Shown: positions 37,282 through 46,042 of the stretch, in pieces
Layout: the number at the start of each line of letters is the position of its first letter
Position numbering within the stretch: the stretch's first letter is position 1
Origin: Moraxella sp.
Lineage (GTDB): Bacteria > Pseudomonadota > Gammaproteobacteria > Pseudomonadales > Moraxellaceae
Direction: 5' to 3'
Assembly: GCA_030528385.1 (NCBI GenBank)
Contig: JAUMYZ010000015.1
Location: 1 to 51,289, forward strand
DNA length: 51,289 bases
Program-made: the position numbers and the translations under genes
Notes under the pieces: model-generated
The model's input: only the letters and a program-made list of their open reading frames with translations
The model's database searches: none
Told to the model about the DNA's origin: nothing

Positions 37282-38613
37282 ATGATGAAAAAATCTCCAT
37301 TAGCTGTTGCCAAAAAGGGCTTGGTCGCCACTGCCAATATGTTTGGGCGTGTCCAAAAAACCGCCAGTGTGGCGGGGTTATCGGCACTGCGCGTTGCCAA
37401 AGGCGAAAAGTTGGACGCTTATTTATTAAAAGAAGCCTTTGAGCAAATGGGCGTAACCTATATTAAGTTGGGGCAGTTTATTGCCAGCACGCCGTCCATT
37501 TTTCCCAGAGAATATGTGTTGGCATTTCAAGACTGCCTTGACCAAACCGCGCCTGTGCCCTTTGCCGTCATTCGCCAAGTGCTGGTGGATGAGTTGACAA
37601 CCAACAAGACATCGCTTGATGACATTTTTGCGTGGATTGACCCTGTGCCACTGGCGTCAGCCAGTATTGCTCAGGTGCATAAGGCCACCTTAAAAAACGG
37701 TCAGCAGGTGGCATTAAAAGTACAAAAACCCGATGTCGCCACCATCATTGAAACCGATTTGGGGGTGTTGCACAGCGCCTTTTGGGTAATAGAAAAGCTC
37801 TTGCCATCAATGCGCGCCGCCAACCTTGCGCCCATCATTGATGAAATGCGCAGTCGCATGGTTGCTGAGACCGATTTTTTGGCAGAAAGTCGCCACATTG
37901 ACAACTTTTTGACATACCTAAAACAAACTGGCAATACAGACGTGGTTGCGCCAGTGGTTCATCGTGCGTTGTCCACCAAGCGGGTGCTGACAATGACGTT
38001 TTTAGATGGGCGTTCGCTGATTGATGATGGGTTGGGGCTGACCGCTGAGCAAGCCAAGCAAGTGATGAGCACTGTGCTGGACACTTGGTTTTTGTCGCTG
38101 ATGATGACGGGGGAGTTTCATGCCGACTTGCACGCGGGCAATTTGATGTTGCTAAACAACGGTCAAGTTGCCTTTTTGGATTTTGGTTTGGTGGGTGTGA
38201 TTGACCCAGCCAGTTTGCAGGCGTGTTTTGCCTTGGTGCAGGCGCTACAGCTCAACGATTATCAAGGTATGGCACAAGCGATGGTGAGCATTGGCATGAC
38301 CCACACGATGGACAAGATGGACGTTGATGGGCTGGCAGATGACCTAAAACGCATGTTGGGCAAAATCAATCCCAGCCAGCACAATCACAGCGACACCCAG
38401 CAGACCGACCATCTCAACACATTGATGTTGGAAATGGCAGACGTGGGCAAGCGTCATGGCATTCATTTTCCTAGAGATTTTGCGTTATTGACCAAACAGC
38501 TGCTGTATTTTGACCGTTTTATGTTGACTTTGGCGCCTGACATGGAACTGTTTGAAGGTCAGCGCATGACAATCATACAAGACGTCAGTCCATCGGTAAA
38601 CCCAGCCAATTAA
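37282..38613 (+). CDS. ABC1/ADCK-family (AarF-like) kinase-like protein
   Basis: A second UbiB-family atypical kinase in this window. The 443-residue protein has the KxGQ motif in YIKLGQFIASTPSIFP near 56, the alanine-rich loop LASASIAQVHKATL near 130, VALKVQKPD with the ATP Lys, FHADLHAGNLMLL as catalytic loop and FLDFGLVG as metal-binding motif. It has no C-terminal membrane helices, unlike UbiB at 29094-30725, so it is likely a soluble or peripheral relative of ADCK type. It begins 12 bp after the moeB-like gene (SD AAGG). Substrate is unknown. Confidence 0.87.
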   Translation: MMKKSPLAVAKKGLVATANMFGRVQKTASVAGLSALRVAKGEKLDAYLLKEAFEQMGVTYIKLGQFIASTPSIFPREYVLAFQDCLDQTAPVPFAVIRQVLVDELTTNKTSLDDIFAWIDPVPLASASIAQVHKATLKNGQQVALKVQKPDVATIIETDLGVLHSAFWVIEKLLPSMRAANLAPIIDEMRSRMVAETDFLAESRHIDNFLTYLKQTGNTDVVAPVVHRALSTKRVLTMTFLDGRSLIDDGLGLTAEQAKQVMSTVLDTWFLSLMMTGEFHADLHAGNLMLLNNGQVAFLDFGLVGVIDPASLQACFALVQALQLNDYQGMAQAMVSIGMTHTMDKMDVDGLADDLKRMLGKINPSQHNHSDTQQTDHLNTLMLEMADVGKRHGIHFPRDFALLTKQLLYFDRFMLTLAPDMELFEGQRMTIIQDVSPSVNPAN

Positions 38614-38965
38614 AGACGGGTAAAAAGTAAAAAGCGCCGTGATGAGCAAATGTCTGCCTTGAGCCCAAAAATACGCCCCTAACGTGTGTCAAGATGTGCT
38701 GTGTTCTGTCTTTGACACAGTTGGGGCAAAACGACAAGGTGGTTGATAAAGTTTATTAAATATAAAATTTGCCCAGATTGTGCCTTTAAAATAGGCTTTA
38801 GGAGCTTAAGTAATGAAATTTGCGGGGTGGCTGTGTTTTACTTGTTTCAAGAAAGTGAATTTTTTGTTATTATAAAGTCGTTTTATGATTAAAATTATTG
38901 CCATCTTAACTGATGGTATAGGTTATGTTACAACCGTTGTTTTTAAGCAACATAAGGATAAGGTT
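38614..38965 (+). other. 352-bp leader region of the DASS gene
   Basis: No complete gene is seen. The DASS reading frame continues upstream to an ATG at 38885, but that ATG has no SD. TATAAA at 38871-38876 is a possible -10 without a good -35. TGTGTCAAAG-like and GACACAG motifs around 38690-38720 form no convincing terminator. Confidence 0.4.
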
Positions 38966-40405
38966 ATGAGCAGTAACAATAATAAACCAACCGATTTGTC
39001 ATTGGAGACAGACTTTAAGGGTGATAGCGACAGTACGCCACCGTCTGGCTCATTGCCCGAAGGTGCTTTGCGTGGCGTAATCATTACCGTCGTGGCGGCG
39101 ATTGTCTCATATGGGCTTTATGGCATATTTCCCTTTGATGACATGGTCAATCGCGGACTGGCTTTGTTGATATTTGTGGGCGCGTTGTGGCTGACCGAAG
39201 CCATTCACGTTACTGCCACCGCCATTTTGGTGCCGCTATTGGCGATGCTGATGGGCATTCCTGAGTTTGACACCAAGCAGGCATTGGCAAGTTTTGCCGA
39301 CCCGATTATTTTTGTCTTTTTTGGGGGTTTTGCCTTGGCAGCAACCATGCACGTTCAAAAGCTGGACAAAAAAATCGCTGTTGGCTTGATTGGCATGGCG
39401 GGCGGTCATTTGGGTGCGGCGGTGGTGCTGATTTTTGCGGTAACGGCGGTATTGTCTATGTGGATTAGTAACACCGCCACCGCAGCGATGATGTTGCCTT
39501 TGGCGCTGGGTTTGCTTGGTCAGATTGACAAACAAAAAGACCGCAACACCTTTATTTTTGTGTTGCTGGGCATTGCTTATTCTGCCAGTATTGGTGGTCT
39601 GGGCACATTGGTTGGTTCACCGCCCAACGCCATCGCCGCCAAAGAATTGGGGCTAGATTTTGCAGGCTGGATGAAGTTTGGTTTGCCCATCATGATGGTT
39701 TTGATGCCTGTGCTGTTGGGTGTGATGTATGTGGTACTAAAACCCAAACTCAACCAAAAAGTCATCATTGAACAAGAAAACATTCCTTGGACATTGCCGC
39801 GCATTTTGACCATCGTCATCTTTGTGATTACCGCGCTAAGCTGGATATTTGGTAAGCAGTTGGGTGAGATGTTCTCCTTTAAATCGCCCGACACGGTGAT
39901 TGCGTTGTTTGCTGCGGTGGCGGTCTTGGCGTGTGGTTTGGTCAGCTGGCGACAAGTGTCGGACAACACCGACTGGGGCGTGCTCATGCTCTTTGGTGGC
40001 GGTATTGCGCTGTCTAATGTGATGAAGCATTCTGGAGCGTCCAAAGTGTTGGGCGAGCAGATTGCCACCATGCTGGATGTGGCGCCTGTGTTTGTGGTGA
40101 TTTTGGCGATTGCTGCCTTTATTATTTTCTTGACCGAATTTACGTCCAATACCGCATCGGCGGCTTTGCTTGTGCCTTTGTTTGCGCCCATCGGCGTGCA
40201 GCTTGGTTTGCCGCCTGAGTTGCTGGTCATTGTCATTGGCATTGGGGCGTCGTGTGCCTTTATGTTGCCCGTAGCAACGCCACCTAATGCCATCGTGATG
40301 GGCACAGGCTACATCAAACAAAAAGAGATGATGAGCGTTGGGTTTATTTTAAATCTGATTGCCATTGTCATTGTGGCGGTTTGGGCGTATTTCTTTTTGA
40401 TGTAA
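38966..40405 (+). CDS. DASS-family (SLC13) dicarboxylate/sodium symporter
   Basis: A 479-residue inner-membrane carrier of the divalent anion:sodium symporter family, likely for succinate, malate or related anions. About 11-12 hydrophobic segments are visible. The two SNT sodium-site motifs are present in MWISNTATAAMMLPLALG and FTSNTASAALLVPLF, each followed by a Pro-containing loop (SPPNAI and TPPNAIVMGTGYI). The ATG at 38966 has AAGGA about seven bases upstream and is preferred over 38885. The N-terminal 40 residues are polar and Ser/Asp/Pro-rich. Substrate cannot be fixed from sequence; sulfate or citrate is possible. Confidence 0.88.
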   Translation: MSSNNNKPTDLSLETDFKGDSDSTPPSGSLPEGALRGVIITVVAAIVSYGLYGIFPFDDMVNRGLALLIFVGALWLTEAIHVTATAILVPLLAMLMGIPEFDTKQALASFADPIIFVFFGGFALAATMHVQKLDKKIAVGLIGMAGGHLGAAVVLIFAVTAVLSMWISNTATAAMMLPLALGLLGQIDKQKDRNTFIFVLLGIAYSASIGGLGTLVGSPPNAIAAKELGLDFAGWMKFGLPIMMVLMPVLLGVMYVVLKPKLNQKVIIEQENIPWTLPRILTIVIFVITALSWIFGKQLGEMFSFKSPDTVIALFAAVAVLACGLVSWRQVSDNTDWGVLMLFGGGIALSNVMKHSGASKVLGEQIATMLDVAPVFVVILAIAAFIIFLTEFTSNTASAALLVPLFAPIGVQLGLPPELLVIVIGIGASCAFMLPVATPPNAIVMGTGYIKQKEMMSVGFILNLIAIVIVAVWAYFFLM

Positions 40406-40420
40406 CAAAAAATTACGCTT

Positions 40421-40454
40421 AAAAAAGACGCTCTTGACAAAAGGGCGTTTTTTG
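40421..40454 (+). terminator. Terminator after DASS transporter gene
   Basis: GACGCTCTT and AAGGGCGTT (one G-T pair) form the stem around a short loop, flanked by an A-run and a following T-run. It starts 15 bp after the stop. Confidence 0.85.
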
Positions 40455-40593
40455 TTACCGAACAGTTGCTTTGGTTCATTTTTGATAAATAAAGACAATT
40501 GTATGTTGTCGTGTTTATTGCTATGATAGCGAGCAATTTTTGTACATCTGTTCTTGATGGTGTACCCCTGATTGGTGGGTCAATGGTCTTATA

Positions 40594-41706
40594 ATGAATA
40601 CACAGTTACTAAAAATGCGTGCTTTGTTGGCAGGTTGCCTATTGTGGGTGTTGGGCATGGCTGGCTGCTATTCGCCCGAAATGACAGAATCCGCCCAAGC
40701 CAGTGAAGAACCTCACACTAATGTGAGCACGCAGCTTCCCCCAGAGCCCCCCGTTATGGAAGTCAAACGCCGACCCAACGTCAGTCAGCAGTTTGTGGGC
40801 ATTGACTTGGTGAGTGTGCGTCTGGCAAGCGCGCTTGATGAGTTGCCCTACGAAACCCAAACGCTTGATGACTATGCCAAAACGGTCAATGTTGCCAGTT
40901 GGTCGCCACCAGCACAAGGACAAGCGCCAGACACGGCGGTGGTGTTGCGCATTCAGGCGCTGCTAAATTGGCACCATCATGCCGTGGGCGCGGTTGATGG
41001 CAAAATGAGCAAAAACACCATCAAAGCCATGAACGTCTTTCAAGAAACAAAGGGGCTGACAATCACCGATACGATGGATTTGCCAACTTGGCAAGCGTTG
41101 TTGGCAGATGATGAGCTTGCCAGCCAACCCGTTTTGGTGCATTATACTTTGACTGCCGAAGACGTCAGAATTTATGGCGGGCGCAGCAGTTATCGCAGTG
41201 TCAGTGAAGCGGTCGCCGAAAAATTTCATATGAGTCAGTCTTTGCTCAAATCGCTCAATCCAAACACGCCACTAAAGGCGGGCAACACCATCACGGTGTA
41301 CAATCCTTATCAGCCCAACGAAATCGCTGTGGCAAAGGTCAAAATCAAGCGCAAAGAAAACATTTTGTATGCTTATGATAAAGACGATAAGTTGGTTGCC
41401 AGCTATCCGACCACCATCAATCAAGCACGCACACCAAAAGGCACTTATAAAGTAACCAGCCGAGTGATAGACCCGTCTTATAACAAGGATTTTCGCAACA
41501 AAAAAGGCGTGATTGCACCTGGCCCTAACAATCCTGTGGGTCGGGTGTGGATTGGGATTAGCAAGCCCAGTTTTGGCATTCATGGCAGCCCAGAGCCCGA
41601 AAAAATCAGCCGCCAGACTTCGGCAGGGTGTGTGCGTTTGACAAATTGGGACGCTTTGGGCTTGTTTGGGGCGATAGAGCATGAAGCGGTGGTGGAGTTT
41701 ATTTAA
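40594..41706 (+). CDS. L,D-transpeptidase lipoprotein (YkuD) with PG-binding domain
   Basis: A 370-residue envelope enzyme that should form or exchange L,D cross-links in peptidoglycan. The signal peptide ends in the lipobox GMAGC (Cys25). A PG_binding_1-type domain (VLRIQALLNWHHHAVGAVDG...LPTWQALL) spans about residues 110-170, and a LysM-like segment (SVSEAVAEKFHMSQSLLKSLNP) about 200-240. The YkuD catalytic motif is His in FGIHGSPEPEKI followed by SAGCVRLTNWD with the nucleophilic Cys, at about 325-350. Its stop abuts the convergent yjjB stop with no bases between. LdtA-like anchoring of Lpp cannot be assumed. Confidence 0.9.
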   Translation: MNTQLLKMRALLAGCLLWVLGMAGCYSPEMTESAQASEEPHTNVSTQLPPEPPVMEVKRRPNVSQQFVGIDLVSVRLASALDELPYETQTLDDYAKTVNVASWSPPAQGQAPDTAVVLRIQALLNWHHHAVGAVDGKMSKNTIKAMNVFQETKGLTITDTMDLPTWQALLADDELASQPVLVHYTLTAEDVRIYGGRSSYRSVSEAVAEKFHMSQSLLKSLNPNTPLKAGNTITVYNPYQPNEIAVAKVKIKRKENILYAYDKDDKLVASYPTTINQARTPKGTYKVTSRVIDPSYNKDFRNKKGVIAPGPNNPVGRVWIGISKPSFGIHGSPEPEKISRQTSAGCVRLTNWDALGLFGAIEHEAVVEFI

Positions 41707-42153
41707 TCAGACGATTGGCTTTTTGCGATAAAACAAAATGCCAGGCACAGACAGCCCGAGCACCAAAGCCGAGATGATAAAAATCGCTTCAAAAAAGTAG
41801 CTCATCATCTGCGTAAAAAGCGCCATACTAAAGCCAAAATAGCCAATTTGCACCATGCTGACCATGGCTTTGTATGCCACAATGCCAGGCATGAGACAAA
41901 TCACGCTTGGCACAATCAGCGCTTTGGGTGGCAAGCCTTTTTGTTGGGCAAAATACACCCCCAAAAAACTGGCAAACATCGCGCCAAAAAAGGTCGCCAC
42001 CGCCAAATGAATGCCCAACGACACCATCAGCAGCTTGGTAGTAAAGCACAATGCGGTCATCGTCAAACACAGTGCGATATAGCGCTTTGGCAAGGTAAAC
42101 ATCAGACACCAACCAAAAGTGATAAGACAGCTTAATACAATTTGTGTCATCAT
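41707..42153 (-). CDS. yjjB: ThrE/YjjB-type exporter subunit
   Basis: YjjB is the small half of the YjjPB exporter (succinate in E. coli), related to the C-terminal half of the threonine exporter ThrE. The 148-residue protein has about four or five hydrophobic helices and the family segment PKRYIALC...TFFGAMFASFLGVYFAQQKG followed by VPSVICLMPGIVAYKAM. Its start at 42151-42153 overlaps the yjjP stop in an ATGA; a second ATG at 42150 is possible. Pairing with yjjP next door supports the assignment. Confidence 0.88.
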   Translation of the reverse strand: MMTQIVLSCLITFGWCLMFTLPKRYIALCLTMTALCFTTKLLMVSLGIHLAVATFFGAMFASFLGVYFAQQKGLPPKALIVPSVICLMPGIVAYKAMVSMVQIGYFGFSMALFTQMMSYFFEAIFIISALVLGLSVPGILFYRKKPIV

Positions 42154-42932
42154 GACAGTCCCCAATGTGGAATGCCCAGCAATATCAAAGCAATGACAGT
42201 GCCAACACATGCCGATAAAGTGAGCATGGACGCAAACGTCCAGCGGCCAATGCCCATGTTGATATAACCTTTTAAAATGTCTGACAAAGAGTTAATGATG
42301 GGAAAGCCAGGCACCAGCAGCAAGATACTGGACGCCACTGCGACGTCTGCGTTGATGCCCAAATGCAAAAAATAAGCAACCGCCCCCAGTAAGGTGGCAA
42401 TAAATGCCGTAAGCATGGCAACCACAAAGGGATTAAAATGATGGCTTGCCAAATACAGCCTGACACGCATGGCACAAAAACTTGCCAATAAAGTTACCAA
42501 AGCAATCGCCCAATCATGGCTGTGCAAATAAGCAAAACTGGCACAAGACAAGCCCACAAAAAATGCCATCAGATTGTCAGGATAAGTGCTGCGGTCAATG
42601 GCGTCAAGCCTACGTTCAACGTCTGTGGCAGAATTTTCATCACAGCGGTGGCGTTCCATGTCCAAGACGATTTGCTGGATTTGTACCAAGATACTGACGT
42701 TGATGCCTTGGTGAATGGTGTTTCTGGCGGTGGTGATACAAGAGCCGTTGTACAAAGTGGTCAGCGTGATGGCGTTAAATGACAACGCACATTCTACGCC
42801 ACTGACGCCCAGCGACATGCCCAAACGTTTGGTCAAATCCACCACCACCACTGATTCTGCGCCATACTGCATCAGTAGCAAAGCACAGCGCACGCACAAT
42901 CTGGTAATGCGTTGTTGTTGCTCATAGGGCAT
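42150..42932 (-). CDS. yjjP: ThrE/YjjP-type exporter subunit
   Basis: YjjP is the large half of YjjPB. The 260-residue protein aligns along its length with E. coli YjjP: ITRLCVRCALLLMQYGAES at the N-terminus, SNAI-like FNAITLTTLYNG, then GLSCASFAYLH and SILLLVPGFPIINSLSDILKG near the C-terminal helices. The start is uncertain: I use the ATG at 42930-42932, which has no SD; GTG or TTG codons upstream in the same frame, up to 43055, are alternatives. yjjB follows with a 4-bp overlap. Substrate in this organism is unknown (dicarboxylate or amino acid). Confidence 0.88.
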   Translation of the reverse strand: MPYEQQQRITRLCVRCALLLMQYGAESVVVVDLTKRLGMSLGVSGVECALSFNAITLTTLYNGSCITTARNTIHQGINVSILVQIQQIVLDMERHRCDENSATDVERRLDAIDRSTYPDNLMAFFVGLSCASFAYLHSHDWAIALVTLLASFCAMRVRLYLASHHFNPFVVAMLTAFIATLLGAVAYFLHLGINADVAVASSILLLVPGFPIINSLSDILKGYINMGIGRWTFASMLTLSACVGTVIALILLGIPHWGLS

Positions 42933-43097
42933 ATAGGGCAAGGGGGTTTTGGTGGCTGTTGCAGAATTCAAGGCGCTACCCACGACGGTTGGTTGTATGG
43001 CACTATTGTAAAACGAAAATATTGAAAAATCATAAAAAATTAGCCAAACGAACAAAAATTTTGTATGATAATTTTATTTTGATTATTTGGAATTATC

Positions 43098-43556
43098 ATG
43101 GAAGCGTTTTCTTTGCATTCTTTGCTGATGACGTCGCTACTGGCACTTAATCCGACCGCCCAACCTGCCCAAGAAGCCAAAATTGAAGTTTATGAAATTC
43201 CTGCGATGGCGGGATTGTGGCAAGTTGCCGAAGAAACCACGTCAGCCGATGAGACGGTTTGTGTTGAGCGTTATAATTTTGGCTTAAAAGGTCATGTACA
43301 AACCACCAGCGGCGGCGAAATCACTTATGGGCAGTATCGCTATGCTCATCAAGAAGAAGGTTTGCCAATTTTGGCGGTAAAAACCATTTATGACAATAAT
43401 GCTCCCGATTGTATGGGCAGTCAGATTGACCAATCGGGGCATACCTTTGCCACTTTTGTTGCCTTGAATAATCGCCATGACCCCAGTTTAATGCGGTGGT
43501 GTAACGACAAAGAAGGTCAAACGTGCCCTATAACATTGCAGCGGGTGTTGCCTTAG
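43098..43556 (+). CDS. Predicted secreted/periplasmic protein, unknown function
   Basis: I do not recognise a family. The 152-residue protein starts with a hydrophobic segment that may be a short signal peptide (AFSLHSLLMTSLLALNPTAQPAQA-like, residues 1-25), followed by an acidic domain with four Cys (VCVERY, PDCMGS, RWCND, TCPIT), which may form two disulfides. It is a single gene divergent from yjjP. Role unknown. Confidence 0.6.
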   Translation: MEAFSLHSLLMTSLLALNPTAQPAQEAKIEVYEIPAMAGLWQVAEETTSADETVCVERYNFGLKGHVQTTSGGEITYGQYRYAHQEEGLPILAVKTIYDNNAPDCMGSQIDQSGHTFATFVALNNRHDPSLMRWCNDKEGQTCPITLQRVLP

Positions 43557-43612
43557 TCGCGATTTGTGTGTAAATTTTCATAATAAACCGTGTTGCGTCT
43601 CAAAAATGGGTG

Positions 43613-43618
43613 TATAAT
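43613..43618 (+). promoter_or_regulatory. Candidate -10 element for trmL
   Basis: TATAAT preceded by GGTG lies 26 bp upstream of the trmL ATG; TTGCGT (43593-43598) is too close to be a good -35. Transcription would start about 20 bases before the gene. Confidence 0.4.
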
Positions 43619-43643
43619 GGAGCATTTGTGCCATTGATTGTCT

Positions 43644-44171
43644 ATGAATCACATTCATATTGTTTTATACACGCCCAAAATCCCCAATAATACAGGCAAT
43701 GCCATACGTTTGTGTGCCAATACAGGGGCGACACTACATTTGGTGAAACCGTTGGGTTTTGAGCTTGATGACAAAAAGCTAAAGCGGGCGGGACTGGATT
43801 ATCATGAATACGCCAATATGCAGGTGCACGAGAATTGGCAGGCGTGTTATGAGCATTTGCGTGAGCAAGGCGTGGCTACGGTGGTGGCTTTGACCACCAA
43901 GTTTAGTCGCCCCTTTTATGAGTATCCGTTTGATAAGACGGGCGGTTCGGTGGCGTTGGTGTTTGGCTCTGAAACCGATGGTTTGCCCCAAACGGTGCGT
44001 GATGACATCGGTGAGCCAAATTGGCTCAGATTGCCCATGCTTCCTGATTCTCGCAGTTTAAATCTGTCCAATAGTGTGGCGATTTGTTTGTATGAAGTGT
44101 GGCGACAATTGGGCTTTGTTGGCGATGTGGGGCAAAGCGTGGGCTATCATCGCTTAAGTTCAAGACCTTAG
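43644..44171 (+). CDS. trmL: tRNA (cytidine(34)-2'-O)-methyltransferase TrmL
   Basis: TrmL is the SPOUT-class methyltransferase that 2'-O-methylates the wobble base of tRNA-Leu isoacceptors. The 175-residue protein shows the trefoil-knot pattern: IVLYTPKIPNNTGNAIRLCANTGA at the N-terminus, LVFGSETDGLP near 112 and LPMLPDSRSLNLSNSVAICLYE near 135. Length matches E. coli (157) with a short C-terminal extension. The ATG at 43644 is preferred to a TTG two codons upstream. Confidence 0.94.
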   Translation: MNHIHIVLYTPKIPNNTGNAIRLCANTGATLHLVKPLGFELDDKKLKRAGLDYHEYANMQVHENWQACYEHLREQGVATVVALTTKFSRPFYEYPFDKTGGSVALVFGSETDGLPQTVRDDIGEPNWLRLPMLPDSRSLNLSNSVAICLYEVWRQLGFVGDVGQSVGYHRLSSRP

Positions 44172-44182
44172 GTGGGTAGGCT

Positions 44183-44665
44183 ATGAATACTTTTCAAAGA
44201 CTGGTGTTGTTCTTGTCTGTTGTTTTGTTGGGCGCTTGTGGTCAGGACGCACACGTCAGCAAACCTGCTCAAACCGATATGGCGGATTTTGTGGGCTGTT
44301 ATACCATCAACCAGCAGTCGCCCGCCCAAATCAAAATCAGTCAGCAAGAGCATGGATACGTCATGCAAATGAAAGAGCCACAAGGGGCAAGCGCGGTGTG
44401 GGACAAGCCTGAGCGGCTGGAAGTGCTCAATGTGGACAGTGCTTGGCAGTTTTTTGCGGTCAATAAACTGGACATCAATAAATCCGATGTGGAAGCGGTG
44501 TTGGCTCGCCCTGACAAGATGATGGTGCTTGCCAAAATCAAATCCACCAGCAAAAACATCAATCCACGACTGGACAGTGCTTTTGTGGTGTATATTTTTC
44601 GCGGTTCAAACACCATTTATCAGGTGCCATGTGATGACACGCCGATAACTTTTTCTCATCATTGA
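44183..44665 (+). CDS. Predicted lipoprotein, unknown function
   Basis: A 160-residue precursor with a signal peptide and lipobox LLGAC (Cys19). The mature part has a Cys pair (VGCYTI and VPCDD) and alternating beta-like segments. The residue after Cys is Gly, which gives no inner-membrane retention signal, so it may go to the outer membrane. I recognise no family. It begins 11 bp after trmL and may be cotranscribed; prfA follows 82 bp later. Confidence 0.6.
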   Translation: MNTFQRLVLFLSVVLLGACGQDAHVSKPAQTDMADFVGCYTINQQSPAQIKISQQEHGYVMQMKEPQGASAVWDKPERLEVLNVDSAWQFFAVNKLDINKSDVEAVLARPDKMMVLAKIKSTSKNINPRLDSAFVVYIFRGSNTIYQVPCDDTPITFSHH

Positions 44666-44747
44666 TGATGATAAAGATATGCAAATTTCCCCAAAATATG
44701 GCAAAATAGCACATTTATATTTATCTTAATCAAAGCAAATTAACACC

Positions 44748-45827
44748 ATGAAAGACAGTTTACGCCACCGCCTAGACCAGATGGCAGACAGATTTGAAGA
44801 AGTTACCGCCCTGTTATCCGACCCTGATACCATCAGCGACAGCAAAAAATTTCGTGCCTTGTCGGTGGAGCACAGCGATTTGTCTGAAGTGGTGGACGCA
44901 TGGCAAGCCTTTGTACAAGCCGAAGCTGATTTGGCGACCGCCAACGAAATGCTTGGCGACCCTGATTTAAAAGAGTTGGCAGCCGATGAGATAGAAACTG
45001 CCAAGCAAGCGATTGCCGATTTGGGCGATAAGTTAAATCTGCTTATGCTCCCCAAAGACCCCAATGATAAAGCCACCGCCTTTTTGGAAATCCGAGCGGG
45101 TACAGGCGGTGATGAAGCGGCGATTTTTAGTGGCGATTTGTTTCGTATGTACCAAAAATATGCCCAAGCCCAAGGCTGGCAAGTGGAAGTGCTGTCCGCC
45201 AACGAAGGTGAGCATGGCGGCTATAAAGAAATCATCACCCGAGTGTCAGGCACGGGCGTGTATGGACGGCTCAAATTTGAAAGTGGGGCTCACCGTGTTC
45301 AGCGCGTGCCTGCCACCGAAAGCCAAGGGCGAGTGCATACGTCTGCTTGCACGGTGGCGGTGATGCCCGAGATTGAGATTGACGACACGGTGGAGATTAA
45401 CCCCAGCGACCTACGTATTGACACTTTTCGTTCTAGCGGGGCGGGCGGTCAGCATGTCAATACCACCGACTCTGCGGTGCGTATTACCCATATTCCCACA
45501 GGCGTGGTTGCCGAGTGCCAACAAGAACGCTCTCAGCACGCCAACAAAGATAAAGCCATGAAAATGCTCATCGCCAAAATCGCTCAAGCCAAAGTACAAG
45601 CCCAAGTAGATGCGTCCAGCGAAATGCGACGTAATTTGGTCGGCTCTGGTGATAGAAGCGAGCGGATTCGCACTTATAGCTATCCGCAGGGGCGTATGAC
45701 CGACCACCGTATCAATTTAACCTTGTATAAATTGGACGCCATTATGGAAGGCGATTTGGGCGAATTGCTAGACAGTTTGCTGCGTGAACATCAAGCCGAT
45801 TTGATGGCAAGTGTGGGCGGGGAGTAG
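44748..45827 (+). CDS. prfA: Peptide chain release factor 1
   Basis: RF1 reads UAA and UAG and hydrolyses the peptidyl-tRNA ester. The 359-residue protein has the codon-reading PAT at residues 188-190 and the GGQ at 233-235, exactly the E. coli positions. Gln235 is the substrate of PrmC, also in this window. The N-terminal coiled-coil domain (residues 1-110) and the AGTGGDEAA motif near 117 are typical. prmC does not follow immediately as in E. coli; a short ORF and a PLD-like gene do. Confidence 0.97.
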   Translation: MKDSLRHRLDQMADRFEEVTALLSDPDTISDSKKFRALSVEHSDLSEVVDAWQAFVQAEADLATANEMLGDPDLKELAADEIETAKQAIADLGDKLNLLMLPKDPNDKATAFLEIRAGTGGDEAAIFSGDLFRMYQKYAQAQGWQVEVLSANEGEHGGYKEIITRVSGTGVYGRLKFESGAHRVQRVPATESQGRVHTSACTVAVMPEIEIDDTVEINPSDLRIDTFRSSGAGGQHVNTTDSAVRITHIPTGVVAECQQERSQHANKDKAMKMLIAKIAQAKVQAQVDASSEMRRNLVGSGDRSERIRTYSYPQGRMTDHRINLTLYKLDAIMEGDLGELLDSLLREHQADLMASVGGE

Positions 45828-45858
45828 CCAAACCAAGTAGCTAAATAAAAGGGGCGTG

Positions 45859-46011
45859 ATGGAACAGATTGTGGTGATTGAGCAATTACAAGCAGATTTA
45901 AATGCCATTGACAGATTGTTATTAGCCCAAACCCAAAGCGAAAATTTTTATTTTTTAGCGGCAGATACGTTGATTTTAAATTATGATTTTATTATTGATG
46001 TTAGGGCTTAG
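45859..46011 (+). CDS. 50-residue hypothetical protein
   Basis: A 50-residue ORF begins with ATG at 45859, preceded by AGGGGCG about six bases upstream, and ends at TAG 46009-46011. The sequence (MEQIVVIEQLQADLNAIDRL ... IIDVRA) is acidic and could be helical with an aromatic middle. It follows prfA by 31 bp and precedes the PLD-like gene by 31 bp, so it may be cotranscribed with it. No family is recognised; chance ORF remains possible. Confidence 0.45.
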   Translation: MEQIVVIEQLQADLNAIDRLLLAQTQSENFYFLAADTLILNYDFIIDVRA

Positions 46012-46042
46012 TTTTTATTTTTAAAAATATAGAGAACATAGT

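Noticed and set aside
39577-40305. A 242-codon antisense frame over the DASS gene
   Set aside because: The DASS transporter on the plus strand is clear; the antisense product is low-complexity Thr/Lys/Asn-rich and matches no family.
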